64,000 bases of DNA, from the NCBI RefSeq assembly GCF_003966695.1, contig NZ_AP018828.1, positions 157,501-221,500 on the forward strand, given 5' to 3'. The notes under the pieces were generated by a model. It ran no database searches. It was given only the letters and a program-made list of their open reading frames with translations, and was not told where the DNA came from. This stretch comes from Asticcacaulis excentricus (GTDB lineage Bacteria; Pseudomonadota; Alphaproteobacteria; Caulobacterales; Caulobacteraceae). The position numbers and the translations under genes were made by a program. Of this stretch, positions 1 through 12,027 are shown one piece after another. The first letter of the stretch is position 1; the number at the start of each line of letters is the position of its first letter.

Positions 1-207
1 GAAGGGTTATCCCGCCGGTCTGGTTCATAGACCACAGGGGAACCTGAAGACATTGTCTGACTAGACGCTTTGCGTCGTGTCCAAGAGACACGATGTTAAG
101 TCCACTGTCGTCCATACCCTCTTTCCAAGGGCGGCGGTGAGTGAAGCGTCTGAAACAAGAACGAACGCGGCCAACGACGGATGTCGTCGGTGCGTTTAGT
201 TGAGAGA
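1..207 (+). other. 3' part of the 16S-23S internal transcribed spacer
   Basis: This stretch precedes the 23S 5' end. I see no tRNA cloverleaf in it, so any spacer tRNA-Ile or tRNA-Ala would lie before the window. It holds short hairpins, for example CGTGTC paired with GACACG near 76-92, as expected of precursor processing stems. No protein-coding signal is visible. Confidence 0.75.
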
Positions 208-2988
<2,781 letters not shown>

Positions 2989-3203
2989 CCCTCAAATAAA
3001 CGCACCGTGCGCGCTCAAACAGCGAGAGCGTTAGCGCATACAAAAACACCGTGCTCGTTCTTCATTCAATGTCCTCGCTTAACAAAGCCAAAAATATCGA
3101 AGGGCCGCCCCGAGATGTTTTTGTCGATGTTGTTCCCACATCAAAGTACCGCAGGCAAGGCCAAGGACACTTTGATGTGAGAGCCATATCTTGTGTTCGA
3201 TTG
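2989..3203 (+). other. 23S-5S spacer
   Basis: About 215 bases between the large and small rRNAs. It contains an inverted pair TCAAAGT (3140s) and ACTTTGA (3170s), probably a precursor processing stem. I see no tRNA and no convincing gene. Confidence 0.6.
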
Positions 3204-3320
3204 ACCTGGTGGCTATGCCGGCCGGTCCCCACCCGATCCCATTCCGAACTCGGTCGTTAAGCCTGCCTGGGCCAATGGTACTTCGTCTTAAGGCGCGGGA
3301 GAGTAGGTCGCCGCCAGGTC
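3204..3320 (+). rRNA. rrf: 5S ribosomal RNA
   Basis: About 117 nt with the canonical blocks: the 5' strand CCTGGTGGC pairing with GCCGCCAGG at the 3' end, the conserved CCCGATCCCATTCCGAACTC segment, and GGGAGAGTAGGTC. It follows the 23S gene in the usual bacterial order. The ends are defined by the helix I pairing. Confidence 0.95.
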
Positions 3321-3364
3321 TATCAAACACAAGTAATTAACCCTTCAGGCACACCACTCAACAC

Positions 3365-3423
3365 AAAGACCGGTCCAAAAACTCAGGCCGGTCTTTTGCT
3401 TAACCAGACACCCCTCTGGTTAA
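3365..3423 (+). terminator. Tandem hairpins after 5S rRNA
   Basis: AAAGACCGG (3365-3373) pairs with CCGGTCTTT (3388-3396) and is followed by a short T run. A second perfect 9-bp hairpin, TTAACCAGA with TCTGGTTAA (3400-3423), comes directly after. The first looks like an intrinsic terminator. The tRNA-fMet gene lies about 100 bases further on, so either the terminator leaks or the tRNA has its own promoter. Confidence 0.6.
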
Positions 3424-3524
3424 ACGTGTCACGGGATGGAGCCGCCCGGTCTGGTCATCAACAGATGAACAGACAAAACCTTCCAAAATCAGGGCTGTTT
3501 TCCGCTCTGATAAAGTCCAGGTGC

Positions 3525-3601
<77 letters not shown>

Positions 3602-3618
3602 AAAATTCATATAGAACA

Positions 3619-3650
3619 ACCCGCTAGGCAAAAGCCTAGCGGGTGTTTTT
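3619..3650 (+). terminator. Intrinsic terminator of the rrn/tRNA operon
   Basis: ACCCGCTAGGC pairs perfectly with GCCTAGCGGGT around an AAAA loop and is followed by GTTTTT. It lies 18 bases after the encoded CCA of tRNA-fMet. Confidence 0.9.
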
Positions 3651-3819
3651 GTGACTGAAATGCCAAAAACGGCGTGTCAAGCCTCGAACAAATTCACAGT
3701 CTGTTGCTGCCAGAACCCAAAGTCTCGGACAGAATGAATTGACTTATGTGTATATTGTATACCAAAATTCGATAAGCAGGTTGATTCAACATCGGTGGGC
3801 TTTCATTAGGAGGTGTTCA
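3651..3819 (+). other. Intergenic region before the peptidase operon
   Basis: About 170 bases, AT-richer than the surroundings, presumably holding the promoter of the operon that starts at 3820. A strong Shine-Dalgarno sequence AGGAGG lies at 3808-3813. I could not fix a promoter. Confidence 0.4.
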
Positions 3820-4308
3820 GTGCGGGTATTGAAATTCCTTAGATTCGACCTTCTGGGGTGTGTGTTGTGTCTGCCGACAGCCGCCTTTGCGAAGAGTTTA
3901 CCGATCCCGCCTACCTATCAGGCTGCGCAGTCGGCTGACGCCAATATGAAGGCCGATCTCAAGCGCGGCTATACCGTCCCTTACGTCTCGACCATCGGCC
4001 GTGACAAGACGATGGAGCCTTACACCAGGACGGATGAGAGCAATCCCCTGTATGACGCCTTCCGTGACATGCCCGAAACCATCCCGGCGGCGGCGCAGGC
4101 CCTGGCCTACAAGATCGGTGAACTGAAGATGCGGGAGATGCGGGCTTTGGCCGAAAAAGAACTGGGCGCGGACTTCGATCAGCGCACCTTCCACGACACC
4201 ATCCTCAACATGGGGTCGGTGCCGCTGACGACGTTCGAGCGCGAAATGCGCGCCCATATCGCGGCAGAAAAGACGCACGTCGCGGCCAAGACAGCCTCTG
4301 GCAAATAG
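3820..4308 (+). pseudogene. DUF885-family peptidase remnant with in-frame internal deletions
   Basis: The frame gives 162 residues from a GTG start chosen because AGGAGG sits 6 bases upstream and a signal peptide (ending AFA-KS) follows. After the signal peptide come two blocks I recognise from DUF885 proteins, which are normally about 600 residues: the segment around LKRGYTVPYVST...NPLYDAFRDMPETIPAA, and the C-terminal block AQALAYKIGELKMREMRALAEKELG...SVPL. They are joined directly. The region between them, which in full proteins carries the HEAVPGHH zinc motif, is absent, so it cannot be an active metallopeptidase. The reading frame, start signal and secretion signal survive. The next gene starts 13 bases later, so it is first in a peptidase operon. 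It could instead be a small protein that is still used. Confidence 0.7.
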
Positions 4309-4321
4309 AGCAGGAGCAGAG

Positions 4322-6664
4322 ATGATGAAGAACAGAATCACGGCGGTCATAGCCGCCATGCTGCTGCTCGCGCCGCTGGCGGGGGCTCCGCTGGCATGGG
4401 CCGCCCCTGAGGTGGCCGACTATGAAAAGGCTATCGGCCTGCGCGATGCGTGGTCGGGTCTGACGCGCGATATTGCCGAGCCCGCACAGTGGATCGAGGG
4501 CACGCAGACCTTCGTCTATCGCAAGTCGGTCGAAGGCGGTTTTCAGTTCATTCTGATGGACGCCGCGACGGGGCAGAAGCGCGTGGCTTTCGATCACGAG
4601 CGACTGGCGGCGGCCTTTAACACTGCGGCCGGGACACACTTTACGGGCCTGACTCTGCCGTTTACGCCACCCTTTTCGATGACGCAGTTCAGCGACGGCG
4701 GCCAAAAGGTCGCGATCCGATGGGATGAGGCGATGTGGTCTTGCGACCTCGCGACCTATGTGTGTCAAAAATCCGTGGACCGGCGGCAGGATCGCGGCTT
4801 TTCGGGCGTGGTGCGCGACCTCAAATCGCCCGCCGACAATACGCCAAAGCCGTCGCCGGATGGTCAGTGGCTGGCCTTTGCCGAGGATTTCAACCTTGTG
4901 ATCCGCCGCAAAGCCGGGGGCGAGGTTATTCGCCTGTCCACCGATGGCTCCGAAGGCCTGTTCTACGATCCGGAGTCGATTCAGTGGTCGCCGGATTCGC
5001 AAAAGATCGTGGCGTTGCGCGTGCAGCCGGGCTTTCGCCGCGAAGTGGTGCGGGTGATCTCTTCGCCCCCCGATCAGGTGCAGCCCAAGGTCGATGTGCA
5101 GCTTTACCCGAAGCCCGGTGACGCCATCGACATCGACCGTCCCGTGTTGTTCGAGGTGGCAACGCGCCGCCGGATAGAGATTCCCACCGATCTCTTCCCC
5201 AATCCTATGGCGACGGACGCTCTGAGTTGGCGCAAGGACAGCCGGGGGGTGCGCTTCGCCTACGATCAGCGCGGCCATCAGCTCTATCGTCTGATTGAGG
5301 CCGATGCCACAACGGGCCAGACGCGGGTCGTGGCCGAGGACCGCTCGGACACCTTCATCAATACCTACAGCCGCCGCTACAGCTACGATGTCGGGGGCGA
5401 AGGGCGCGAACTGATCTGGATGTCCGAACGCGACGGCTGGAACCACCTCTATCTGTACGACGCCACGACCGGTAAGGTGAAGACACAGATCACGAAGGGC
5501 GAATATGTGGTGCGTCAGGTGCTGAAGGTCGATGACAAGGCGCGCCAGATCTATTTCGCCGCCAACGGCATGCGTAAGGGCGAAGACCCGTACTTCCAGC
5601 ACTATTACCGCGTGGATTTCGACGGTAGGAATCTGACGCCGTTGACCACGGCCCCGGCTTATCACGATGTCAGCTTCTCGTCGGACATGCAGTACTATAC
5701 CGACACCTGGTCGCGGGTGGACCTGCCCAATGTGATGGAACTGCGCCGGGTAGCGGACCGCAGCCTCGTGGCTACGGTCGAGAGCGGTGACATTTCGCGC
5801 CTGACGGCGGCCGGATTCAAACCGCCAGAAGTGTTTGCGGCCAAAGGTCGCGACGGCAAAACCGATATCTGGGGCGTCATCGTGCGCCCGACCGATTTCG
5901 ATCCGAACACAAAATACCCGGTCATTGAAAACATCTATGCCGGGCCGCATTCGTCCTTTGTGCCCAAGACCTTCTGGCCCTTCGGCCCGCACTCCAGCGG
6001 TGACAAGGTGATCGGTATGCAGTCTCTGGCCAATATGGGCTTTATCGTCGTGCAGATCGACGGCATGGGCACGCAGAACCGTTCCAAGGCCTTCCATGAT
6101 GTGGCGTGGAAGAACCTTCAGGACGCAGGCTTCCCTGATCGCATCGCCTGGCATAAGGCGGTGGCCGCCAAATACGGGTTTTACGACATCAGCCGCGTCG
6201 GCATCTATGGCGGCTCGGCGGGCGGGCAGAACACGCTGAGCGCCCTTGAGGAATATCCTGACTTCTATAAGGCTGGCGTGGCCTATGCCGGCTGCTTCGA
6301 CAACCGCATGGACAAGATCGGCTGGAACGAGGCGTGGATGGGCTGGCCCGTCGATGACAGCTATGCCCGTGCTTCGGGGGTTGATAATGCCCATAAGCTG
6401 AAGGGCGAGGTTCTGCTGGTCGTCGGTGAGCTGGATATGAATGTCGATCCGGCCTCGACGCTTCAGGTGGTCAATGCCCTGATCAAGTCGCGCAAGGATT
6501 TCGATCTGATCGTGGTGCCGAACGAAGGCCACGGCGCCTTGCGCAACACAGGCGACGTCAATTACGGCCTGCGCCGTCAGTACGACTTCTTCATCCGCCA
6601 CCTGCGCGGCGAAGCGACGCCGCAGTGGAATGCGCGCCCTGACAGCCTGCCGAAAGCGAAGTGA
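4322..6664 (+). CDS. Secreted dipeptidyl peptidase IV-like S9 serine peptidase
   Basis: A 780-residue protein with a signal peptide (cleavage after AWA), an N-terminal DPPIV beta-propeller region and a C-terminal alpha/beta-hydrolase S9 domain. The catalytic triad is readable: Ser632 in YGGSAGG, Asp705 in GELDMNVD, and His737 in NEGHG. Family members act in the periplasm or outside and remove X-Pro or X-Ala dipeptides from peptides. The start is the first of two adjacent ATG codons, with AGGAG upstream. The stop lies 4 bases before the reductase gene, so the two are co-transcribed. Length and motifs are normal for the family, and exact specificity cannot be read from sequence. Confidence 0.92.
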   Translation: MMKNRITAVIAAMLLLAPLAGAPLAWAAPEVADYEKAIGLRDAWSGLTRDIAEPAQWIEGTQTFVYRKSVEGGFQFILMDAATGQKRVAFDHERLAAAFNTAAGTHFTGLTLPFTPPFSMTQFSDGGQKVAIRWDEAMWSCDLATYVCQKSVDRRQDRGFSGVVRDLKSPADNTPKPSPDGQWLAFAEDFNLVIRRKAGGEVIRLSTDGSEGLFYDPESIQWSPDSQKIVALRVQPGFRREVVRVISSPPDQVQPKVDVQLYPKPGDAIDIDRPVLFEVATRRRIEIPTDLFPNPMATDALSWRKDSRGVRFAYDQRGHQLYRLIEADATTGQTRVVAEDRSDTFINTYSRRYSYDVGGEGRELIWMSERDGWNHLYLYDATTGKVKTQITKGEYVVRQVLKVDDKARQIYFAANGMRKGEDPYFQHYYRVDFDGRNLTPLTTAPAYHDVSFSSDMQYYTDTWSRVDLPNVMELRRVADRSLVATVESGDISRLTAAGFKPPEVFAAKGRDGKTDIWGVIVRPTDFDPNTKYPVIENIYAGPHSSFVPKTFWPFGPHSSGDKVIGMQSLANMGFIVVQIDGMGTQNRSKAFHDVAWKNLQDAGFPDRIAWHKAVAAKYGFYDISRVGIYGGSAGGQNTLSALEEYPDFYKAGVAYAGCFDNRMDKIGWNEAWMGWPVDDSYARASGVDNAHKLKGEVLLVVGELDMNVDPASTLQVVNALIKSRKDFDLIVVPNEGHGALRNTGDVNYGLRRQYDFFIRHLRGEATPQWNARPDSLPKAK

Positions 6665-6668
6665 CAAG

Positions 6669-7682
6669 ATGACCGATACCGTAAGCCTGACCCTCGATGA
6701 CGCCCGTGCGCTTAGCCTGCGCACCCTGATCGGCAACGGCTTTTCCGAGGCCCATGCGGAGGCGATCACCGCCACCATTCTGGCCGGTCAGCGCGACGAA
6801 TGCCACTCGCACGGGCTTTATCGCCTGCTGGTCTGCGTGGCAACACGGCGGGCGGGCAAGGTGTCCAACGCCGAACCAGTGATCAGCGACGCGGCGCCGG
6901 GTCTGGTGCGGGCGGATGCCCAGGGGGCCTATTCCCTGCTGGCTCTGGCGCGCGGTTTGCCGCTTCTGGCGCAAAAGTCGCGTACGCAGGGGATTGCCGC
7001 GCTGGCTATCACCCATTGCTACCACTTTTCGGCCCTGTGGCCGGAGGTCGAAGCCATCGCCGCCGAAGGTCTGGTGGGGCTGGCCATGACGCCCAGCCAT
7101 GCGTGGGTGGCGCCGCATGGCGGCACCAAGGGCGTGTTCGGCACCAATCCGCTGGCCTTTGCCTGGCCGCGTCCGCAGGGCGAGCCGTTCGTGTTTGACT
7201 TCGCCACCAGTGCCGCGGCGCGCGGTGAGATCGAACTGCACCGTCGGGCGGGCAAGCCCATCCCCGAAGGCTGGGCACTCGATAGCGACGGCAGGCCCAC
7301 GACCGACGCCGAGGCGGCTATGTCCGGGGCCATGCTGACCTTTGGCGGGCATAAGGGCTCGGCCCTGTCGGCGATGATAGAGCTGATGGCCGGGCCGTTG
7401 ATCGGGGACTTCCTCAGTCTGGAATCCTATGCCTATGATGCGGGGCAGGGGGCGACGCCCTATCACGGCGAGCTGCTGCTGGCCATCGACCCGGAGACCT
7501 TTATGGGCGGGTCTTACGCCCACCATGCGGGCCGGGCTGAGGCCCTGTTTGACGCCATTATGGGGCAGGGGGCGCGCCTGCCGTCGCAACGCCGCTACGA
7601 GGCGCGCGCGCGTACGGCGGCCACGGGCACGGTGACGATCCCGGCTCAGCTCTATGCGGATATCGTGGCGCTGACGGTTTAG
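6669..7682 (+). CDS. Ldh2/DpkA-family NAD(P)H-dependent imino-acid or 2-hydroxyacid dehydrogenase
   Basis: The 337-residue product matches the malate/L-lactate dehydrogenase (Ldh2) fold family: DECHSHGLYRL near the N-terminus, THCYHFSALWPEVE and GTNPLAFAWP in the middle, GGHKGSALS in the C-terminal half. The shape TRRAGK...HCYHFSA resembles the delta1-piperideine-2-carboxylate/delta1-pyrroline-2-carboxylate reductases (DpkA) more than malate dehydrogenases, which I infer from memory of the family. It follows the peptidase by 4 bases. A reductase that returns pyrroline-2-carboxylate to proline would fit a locus releasing X-Pro dipeptides, but the substrate is not proven. The enzyme should be cytosolic. 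Confidence 0.75.
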   Translation: MTDTVSLTLDDARALSLRTLIGNGFSEAHAEAITATILAGQRDECHSHGLYRLLVCVATRRAGKVSNAEPVISDAAPGLVRADAQGAYSLLALARGLPLLAQKSRTQGIAALAITHCYHFSALWPEVEAIAAEGLVGLAMTPSHAWVAPHGGTKGVFGTNPLAFAWPRPQGEPFVFDFATSAAARGEIELHRRAGKPIPEGWALDSDGRPTTDAEAAMSGAMLTFGGHKGSALSAMIELMAGPLIGDFLSLESYAYDAGQGATPYHGELLLAIDPETFMGGSYAHHAGRAEALFDAIMGQGARLPSQRRYEARARTAATGTVTIPAQLYADIVALTV

Positions 7683-7700
7683 TTTAGCCGTGATAACATC

Positions 7701-8711
7701 TTATTCTTCCAGCGCCTTTTGCAACTGGCGCTTCAACCTGCGACGCATGGCAGCGTCCAGCGGGCCGTACAGGCCCTTGTCGCGCGGGGTAAGGTGCGCC
7801 ACCGGGTCGCCATTATCAGCAAACACATAGTGGGCGAACAGGTTACGCCACACACCGCGTTCGTGCTCAGGCAGGTCACGGATGGCCAGCAGGGCGTGCA
7901 AAAAGGCGTCGGTGGGCGCGGCGTCGGGCGCAACCGCCGCATCCCACCAGTAGTTGACCAGCACATTGAACGGCGACAGCGAGCGCACCTGATGCCACCA
8001 GCCGTAGGGGATATAGAGGGCATCCCCGGCCTCAAGCTCGATATCGACGCGCACGGCCTGCGCCTCGGCATAGCGCGGGTAGCGGCTGAGGTCCGGGCGG
8101 TCGATATCGACCATGCTGACCGGCACGCCGCCGATAGTGCGTTCATAGGGGCCGGGATAGAGGTTGGCTAACTGCTCTGGCGGGAACAGGCTGAAGCGCC
8201 GCCGCCCAGCCACGACGCAGGCGATATTGTCGTTCAGATCGTAATGGGTGCGCGTCACCACGGCATTGCCGATCCAGATGCGCGGGGCGACATCGGGCAG
8301 CAGGTCAAGCCGGTTCTCGGCGCCAAAGCTCGGCATTTGCGACACGATGGGTGTCGATTGCAGGCTGATGGCCAGCGGGTCGGCTTTTTCGCGTTCGCCC
8401 AGCAACCGTTCCAGCACCTCAGCCACCGTCGCCGGACCGTGGCTGAAATTGGTGACATGGGTGTCAAAGCCGTAGAAAAAGGTCCCCCTGGCCTGTGGCG
8501 GTGCGACATAGACCCCGGCGGGGGCCCCGCTGTCGTGACTGAGCAGATAGTCGGCCAGCGCCTTATCCGACGTCAGGCCGTAGTGGACGGCAGGCCAGTC
8601 CGCCACGACACCTTTCAGGACGGCGGGGTGACGCGCCGGGCGGATAAGCTGTTCAAACGTGGCGCGATCCGGGCGGTTATAAACGGGCAGGGGGGTAGGC
8701 GGTTCACACAT
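7701..8711 (-). CDS. JmjC/cupin-8 family protein, putative 2-oxoglutarate Fe(II) oxygenase
   Basis: A 336-residue cupin-8 (JmjC-like) protein. The metal-binding His-x-Asp is visible in RTHYDLNDN and the distal His in YIPYGWWHQVRSL, the standard core of Fe(II)/2-oxoglutarate hydroxylases. The start at 8711 is preferred because AGGAAA lies just upstream; a longer start at 8735 is possible. It is transcribed away from the TonB-dependent receptor at 8900. In Caulobacterales, cupin-like genes of this type commonly sit beside such receptors. The natural target (protein side chain or small molecule) is unknown. Confidence 0.8.
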   Translation of the reverse strand: MCEPPTPLPVYNRPDRATFEQLIRPARHPAVLKGVVADWPAVHYGLTSDKALADYLLSHDSGAPAGVYVAPPQARGTFFYGFDTHVTNFSHGPATVAEVLERLLGEREKADPLAISLQSTPIVSQMPSFGAENRLDLLPDVAPRIWIGNAVVTRTHYDLNDNIACVVAGRRRFSLFPPEQLANLYPGPYERTIGGVPVSMVDIDRPDLSRYPRYAEAQAVRVDIELEAGDALYIPYGWWHQVRSLSPFNVLVNYWWDAAVAPDAAPTDAFLHALLAIRDLPEHERGVWRNLFAHYVFADNGDPVAHLTPRDKGLYGPLDAAMRRRLKRQLQKALEE

Positions 8712-8899
8712 AGGGTTTCCTGCAAGGCGGCTCAAAAGGCTGGCAAAAAAGCCGCACTGTGTCCACCGTATACTTTATGTGACCAAATCGTATAAAATAT
8801 ATTTGACCACCCCGCGGAACGGTGTTTAGCTAGATTATGTCAGAAATGTTTCGGAGGGGTAATGGAACCCGTCCTCTCCGCACACTCAAGGGGATTAAG
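8712..8899. promoter_or_regulatory. Divergent promoter region between the cupin gene and the TonB receptor
   Basis: About 190 bases separate the two divergent start codons. The centre is AT-rich (CGTATAAAATATATTTGAC near 8788-8806). A direct repeat AT(G/T)TGACCA occurs at about 8777 and 8800, and CGTATAC occurs at about 8767. The receptor has AAGGGG as ribosome binding site at 8888-8893. Assignment to a regulator is not possible from this sequence alone. Confidence 0.45.
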
Positions 8900-11860
8900 A
8901 TGAACAAGCATACGACTCGGGCATTGATCATGAGTAGTGTGGCGGCCTCCGCCATCTTCACCGGCTGGATGGCCGCCCCCGCCATGGCGCAGGCGGACGG
9001 TGCCAGTGAGGCCGTCGAAGAGGTCGTGGTCACCGGCACCCGCATCCGCCGTCCGAACCTCAAGAGCGCGTCGCCGATCACCACGGTCGATGCGGTTGAA
9101 GTGAAGCTTCAGGGCGCGACGGGCGTGGACAGCTATCTCGCCAAGCTGCCGCAGATCGAAGCGGCGGCCAATGAAAACCAGTCGAATGGCTCTGACGGCA
9201 CAGCGGGCGTCAACCTGCGCAGCCTTGGTGGCAATCGCGCTCTGGTTCTGATTGATGGGCAGCGCTTCCTGCCGTCTCTGGGCGTCGATCTCAACTTTGT
9301 ACCATCGGTTTTGGTCGAACGCACCGACGTGCTGACCGGCGGGGCCTCTTCGGTTTATGGTTCGGACGCCATGTCCGGCGTCGTCAACTTCATCATGAAG
9401 AAGCGTCTGGACGGCGTTATCGTCGATGCCCAGTATAGCATCTATAACCACAAGAACGATAACGATTATCTGCGTGGCATTCAGTCGGCCAGGGGCTTCA
9501 AGCTGGCCGACAAAAACGTCTGGGACGGTGAAAAGTACGACTTTAATGTCGCGGCCGGTGGACGCATCAACGAAGGCAAGGGCAATATTCTTGGTTATTT
9601 TGGCTACCGCAAAATGGAAGCGGTGCGTCAGGATGCACGCGACTATTCGAACTGTGCCCTGAACTTTGCCGATGATACGGGCTCGTCATTTGCCTGTGGC
9701 GGTTCGGGCAATCACGCCTATGGCTGGTTCCGTCCTCTGGACGCGCTGGCAGGGGTGAATCAGAACCAGAACTGGGCCAATGCCAAGGATGGCTCGAAGA
9801 CGTGGGTGAAGAACGATTCCACCTTCGCTTACAACTATGCTCCGGATAACTTTACGCTGCGCAATTCGGAACGCTATCAGGCGGGTGGTTTTGTCAACTA
9901 CACCTTTAATCCTCATGCCGAAGCCTATGGCAGCTTCATGTTCATGGACGACCGTTCCGTCAGTCAGGTCGCGCCTTCGGCCATCTGGTCGGGTCGTGCG
10001 TTTGATATCAATTGTAACAACCCCTTCCTGAGCGCTTCGCAGGCCTCCATGCTTTGCGGCACGGCAGCCGGCAGCAGCACGGTGGTTCAAAGCTGGGTGT
10101 CCTTCCGCGCCGCCACGGGCGAACCGCGCCGCAACGATATGCGCCACACCAACTATCGCTTTACCGCAGGGCTGAAGGGCGAAATTATCGACGGCTGGCG
10201 CTACGATGCCAACTATATGCACGCCATTACCGTTGGCCAGTTCAACTATCAGAACGACATCAATCAGGACAAGGCGGCGCAGGCGCTTCAGGCGGTGCTG
10301 GTCAATGGTCAGGTCGTTTGTAAGGACACTTCCAATAACTGTAAGCCCATTGATGTGTTCAGCGCCAAGGGGCCGTCGGCGGAAGGCTACGCCTTCATCT
10401 ATGCACCGACCTTTACCCGTAATGAACAGGCGATTGACGTCTATAACGCCTTCGTCAGCGGTGATCTGGGGCAGTATGGCGTGAAATCGCCCTGGGCCAG
10501 TGAGGGTGTGGCGGTGGTTGCCGGACTGGAACACCGCACGGAAACGCTGGATGTAAAGCTGGATGCCTCCCAGCTTTCCTATGCGTCCAATGCCGATGGC
10601 AAGGTGTCCGTAGACGAGTGGTTTACGGAATTCGATGTGCCGGTCGTGGCGGACAAGCCGCTTATCCACTCGCTGAATCTGGCATTAGGATACCGCAGAT
10701 CGACCTATAACACCTCTTCGTCCACCTCGATCGGTGCGGAAAAGAAGACCGAGACCTCAAAGTTCGAAGTCCGCTACGCCCCTACGCAGGACGTTCTGCT
10801 GCGCGCCAGCTATAATCAGGCCATGCGCGCGGCCAATATCACCGAACTGTTTGCCGCACAGGGTGTTGGCAATGTCGCTCTGATTGATCCGTGTTCGGAA
10901 AACAACCGTGTCGCCAGCCTTGAACAATGTCAGCGCACGGGTGTGACGGCGGCGCAGTATGGAACATCTATAAAGCCCAGCACTATCCCTGATACGCCTG
11001 CCGACGTGGGTACGGCGCTGGGCGGCGGCAATCCCGATCTGAGCCCGGAAAAAGCCAAGACGACCACCTTCGGCTTTGTCCTGACGCCGCGCGCTATCCC
11101 CAGCCTTGTCCTCAGCGTTGACTACTACAAGATCCGTATCGAAGACTACATCGGTTCGGTTCCCGCCCAGACAGCGGTCTCCCAGTGTATCGCCACTGGC
11201 AGCGCCTTCTACTGCGGCCTGATCCATCGCGATCCCCGCACCGGAGCGCTCTATGGCTCGGATACCAAGGGCGGTTACGTCACCTCAACCAATGTCAACA
11301 CAGGCTATCTGGAAACCAAGGGGATCGACTTTACGGCCAACTATCGTCTGGCGACCGGTTATGGCGATGTGAATTTTGGTTTTGTCGGCACCCTGCTCGA
11401 CTCGCTGGAAACCGAAGTGCTGCCGGGTCTGGGGTCTTATGACTGTAAGGGCCTTTATGGCGGGACCTGCGGTCAACCGTCTCCGAAATGGCGTCACAAT
11501 TTGCGTGCGACCTGGACGGTGCCGGGGGCGGACCGCGTCTATGTCCCGACCAGCGTCTCGCTTAACTGGCGTCACTTCGGCGGCACGGATCTCGCCACCA
11601 ATACGGATGACCAGTACCTGACGGGCACCAAATCGACGATCAATGCCAGGATCGGTAATTACGACTATTTCGATCTGGCCGTGACCAAGGATCTGCCGCG
11701 CGGACTGGTGCTGCGCGCCGGTATCAACAACCTGTTCGACAAGGACCCGCCGGCTGTTATGAGCGGATTGCTGGTCGAAAACGGCAATGGCAATACCTTC
11801 CCCAGCACCTATGATCCTCTGGGTCGTATGCTGTTCGTCGGTATCTCGGCGAAGTTCTGA
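8900..11860 (+). CDS. TonB-dependent outer-membrane receptor
   Basis: A 986-residue receptor. It has a signal peptide ending AMAQA, a TonB-box-like EEVVVTGTRI, a plug domain (NLRSLGGNRALVLIDGQRF, LTGGASSVYGSDAMSGVVNFIMKK) and a 22-strand-type barrel whose last strand ends LFVGISAKF with terminal Phe, the outer-membrane assembly signal. ATG 8900 is chosen over an in-frame upstream codon at 8837 because AAGGGG precedes it and the signal peptide starts there. The class is the large one typical of Caulobacterales and sphingomonads, often used for oligosaccharide or peptide uptake. Its neighbours (secreted peptidase, reductase, cupin protein) favour peptides, but the substrate is not determined. 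Confidence 0.94.
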   Translation: MNKHTTRALIMSSVAASAIFTGWMAAPAMAQADGASEAVEEVVVTGTRIRRPNLKSASPITTVDAVEVKLQGATGVDSYLAKLPQIEAAANENQSNGSDGTAGVNLRSLGGNRALVLIDGQRFLPSLGVDLNFVPSVLVERTDVLTGGASSVYGSDAMSGVVNFIMKKRLDGVIVDAQYSIYNHKNDNDYLRGIQSARGFKLADKNVWDGEKYDFNVAAGGRINEGKGNILGYFGYRKMEAVRQDARDYSNCALNFADDTGSSFACGGSGNHAYGWFRPLDALAGVNQNQNWANAKDGSKTWVKNDSTFAYNYAPDNFTLRNSERYQAGGFVNYTFNPHAEAYGSFMFMDDRSVSQVAPSAIWSGRAFDINCNNPFLSASQASMLCGTAAGSSTVVQSWVSFRAATGEPRRNDMRHTNYRFTAGLKGEIIDGWRYDANYMHAITVGQFNYQNDINQDKAAQALQAVLVNGQVVCKDTSNNCKPIDVFSAKGPSAEGYAFIYAPTFTRNEQAIDVYNAFVSGDLGQYGVKSPWASEGVAVVAGLEHRTETLDVKLDASQLSYASNADGKVSVDEWFTEFDVPVVADKPLIHSLNLALGYRRSTYNTSSSTSIGAEKKTETSKFEVRYAPTQDVLLRASYNQAMRAANITELFAAQGVGNVALIDPCSENNRVASLEQCQRTGVTAAQYGTSIKPSTIPDTPADVGTALGGGNPDLSPEKAKTTTFGFVLTPRAIPSLVLSVDYYKIRIEDYIGSVPAQTAVSQCIATGSAFYCGLIHRDPRTGALYGSDTKGGYVTSTNVNTGYLETKGIDFTANYRLATGYGDVNFGFVGTLLDSLETEVLPGLGSYDCKGLYGGTCGQPSPKWRHNLRATWTVPGADRVYVPTSVSLNWRHFGGTDLATNTDDQYLTGTKSTINARIGNYDYFDLAVTKDLPRGLVLRAGINNLFDKDPPAVMSGLLVENGNGNTFPSTYDPLGRMLFVGISAKF

Positions 11861-11867
11861 TGACGGC

Positions 11868-11908
11868 TTGCCGGGGCTGCGGTTGCGCGGCCCCGGCAAC
11901 GCTTTTTA
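11868..11908 (+). terminator. Intrinsic terminator after the TonB receptor
   Basis: TTGCCGGGGC (11868-11877) pairs with GCCCCGGCAA (11890-11899), followed by CGCTTTTT. It starts 7 bases after the receptor stop and separates it from the next gene. The remaining bases up to 12027 hold a GAGGTG ribosome binding site and no gene. Confidence 0.85.
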
Positions 11909-12027
11909 CTCTTTCATTCTCCTCCCTTCCGGCGGTCTTCCTCCCTGCCGCCGTGACTATCCCCCCTGGGCGGCAAACCCGATTGCGTGACGGTTTGCCG
12001 CCATTTTTTTTGTCAGTGAGGTGACCC

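Noticed and set aside
4205-6778. 857-residue open frame antisense to the DPP4-like gene
   Set aside because: It is antisense to a gene with a clear catalytic triad and has no recognisable domain or ribosome binding site. High-GC codon use gives such long open shadows.
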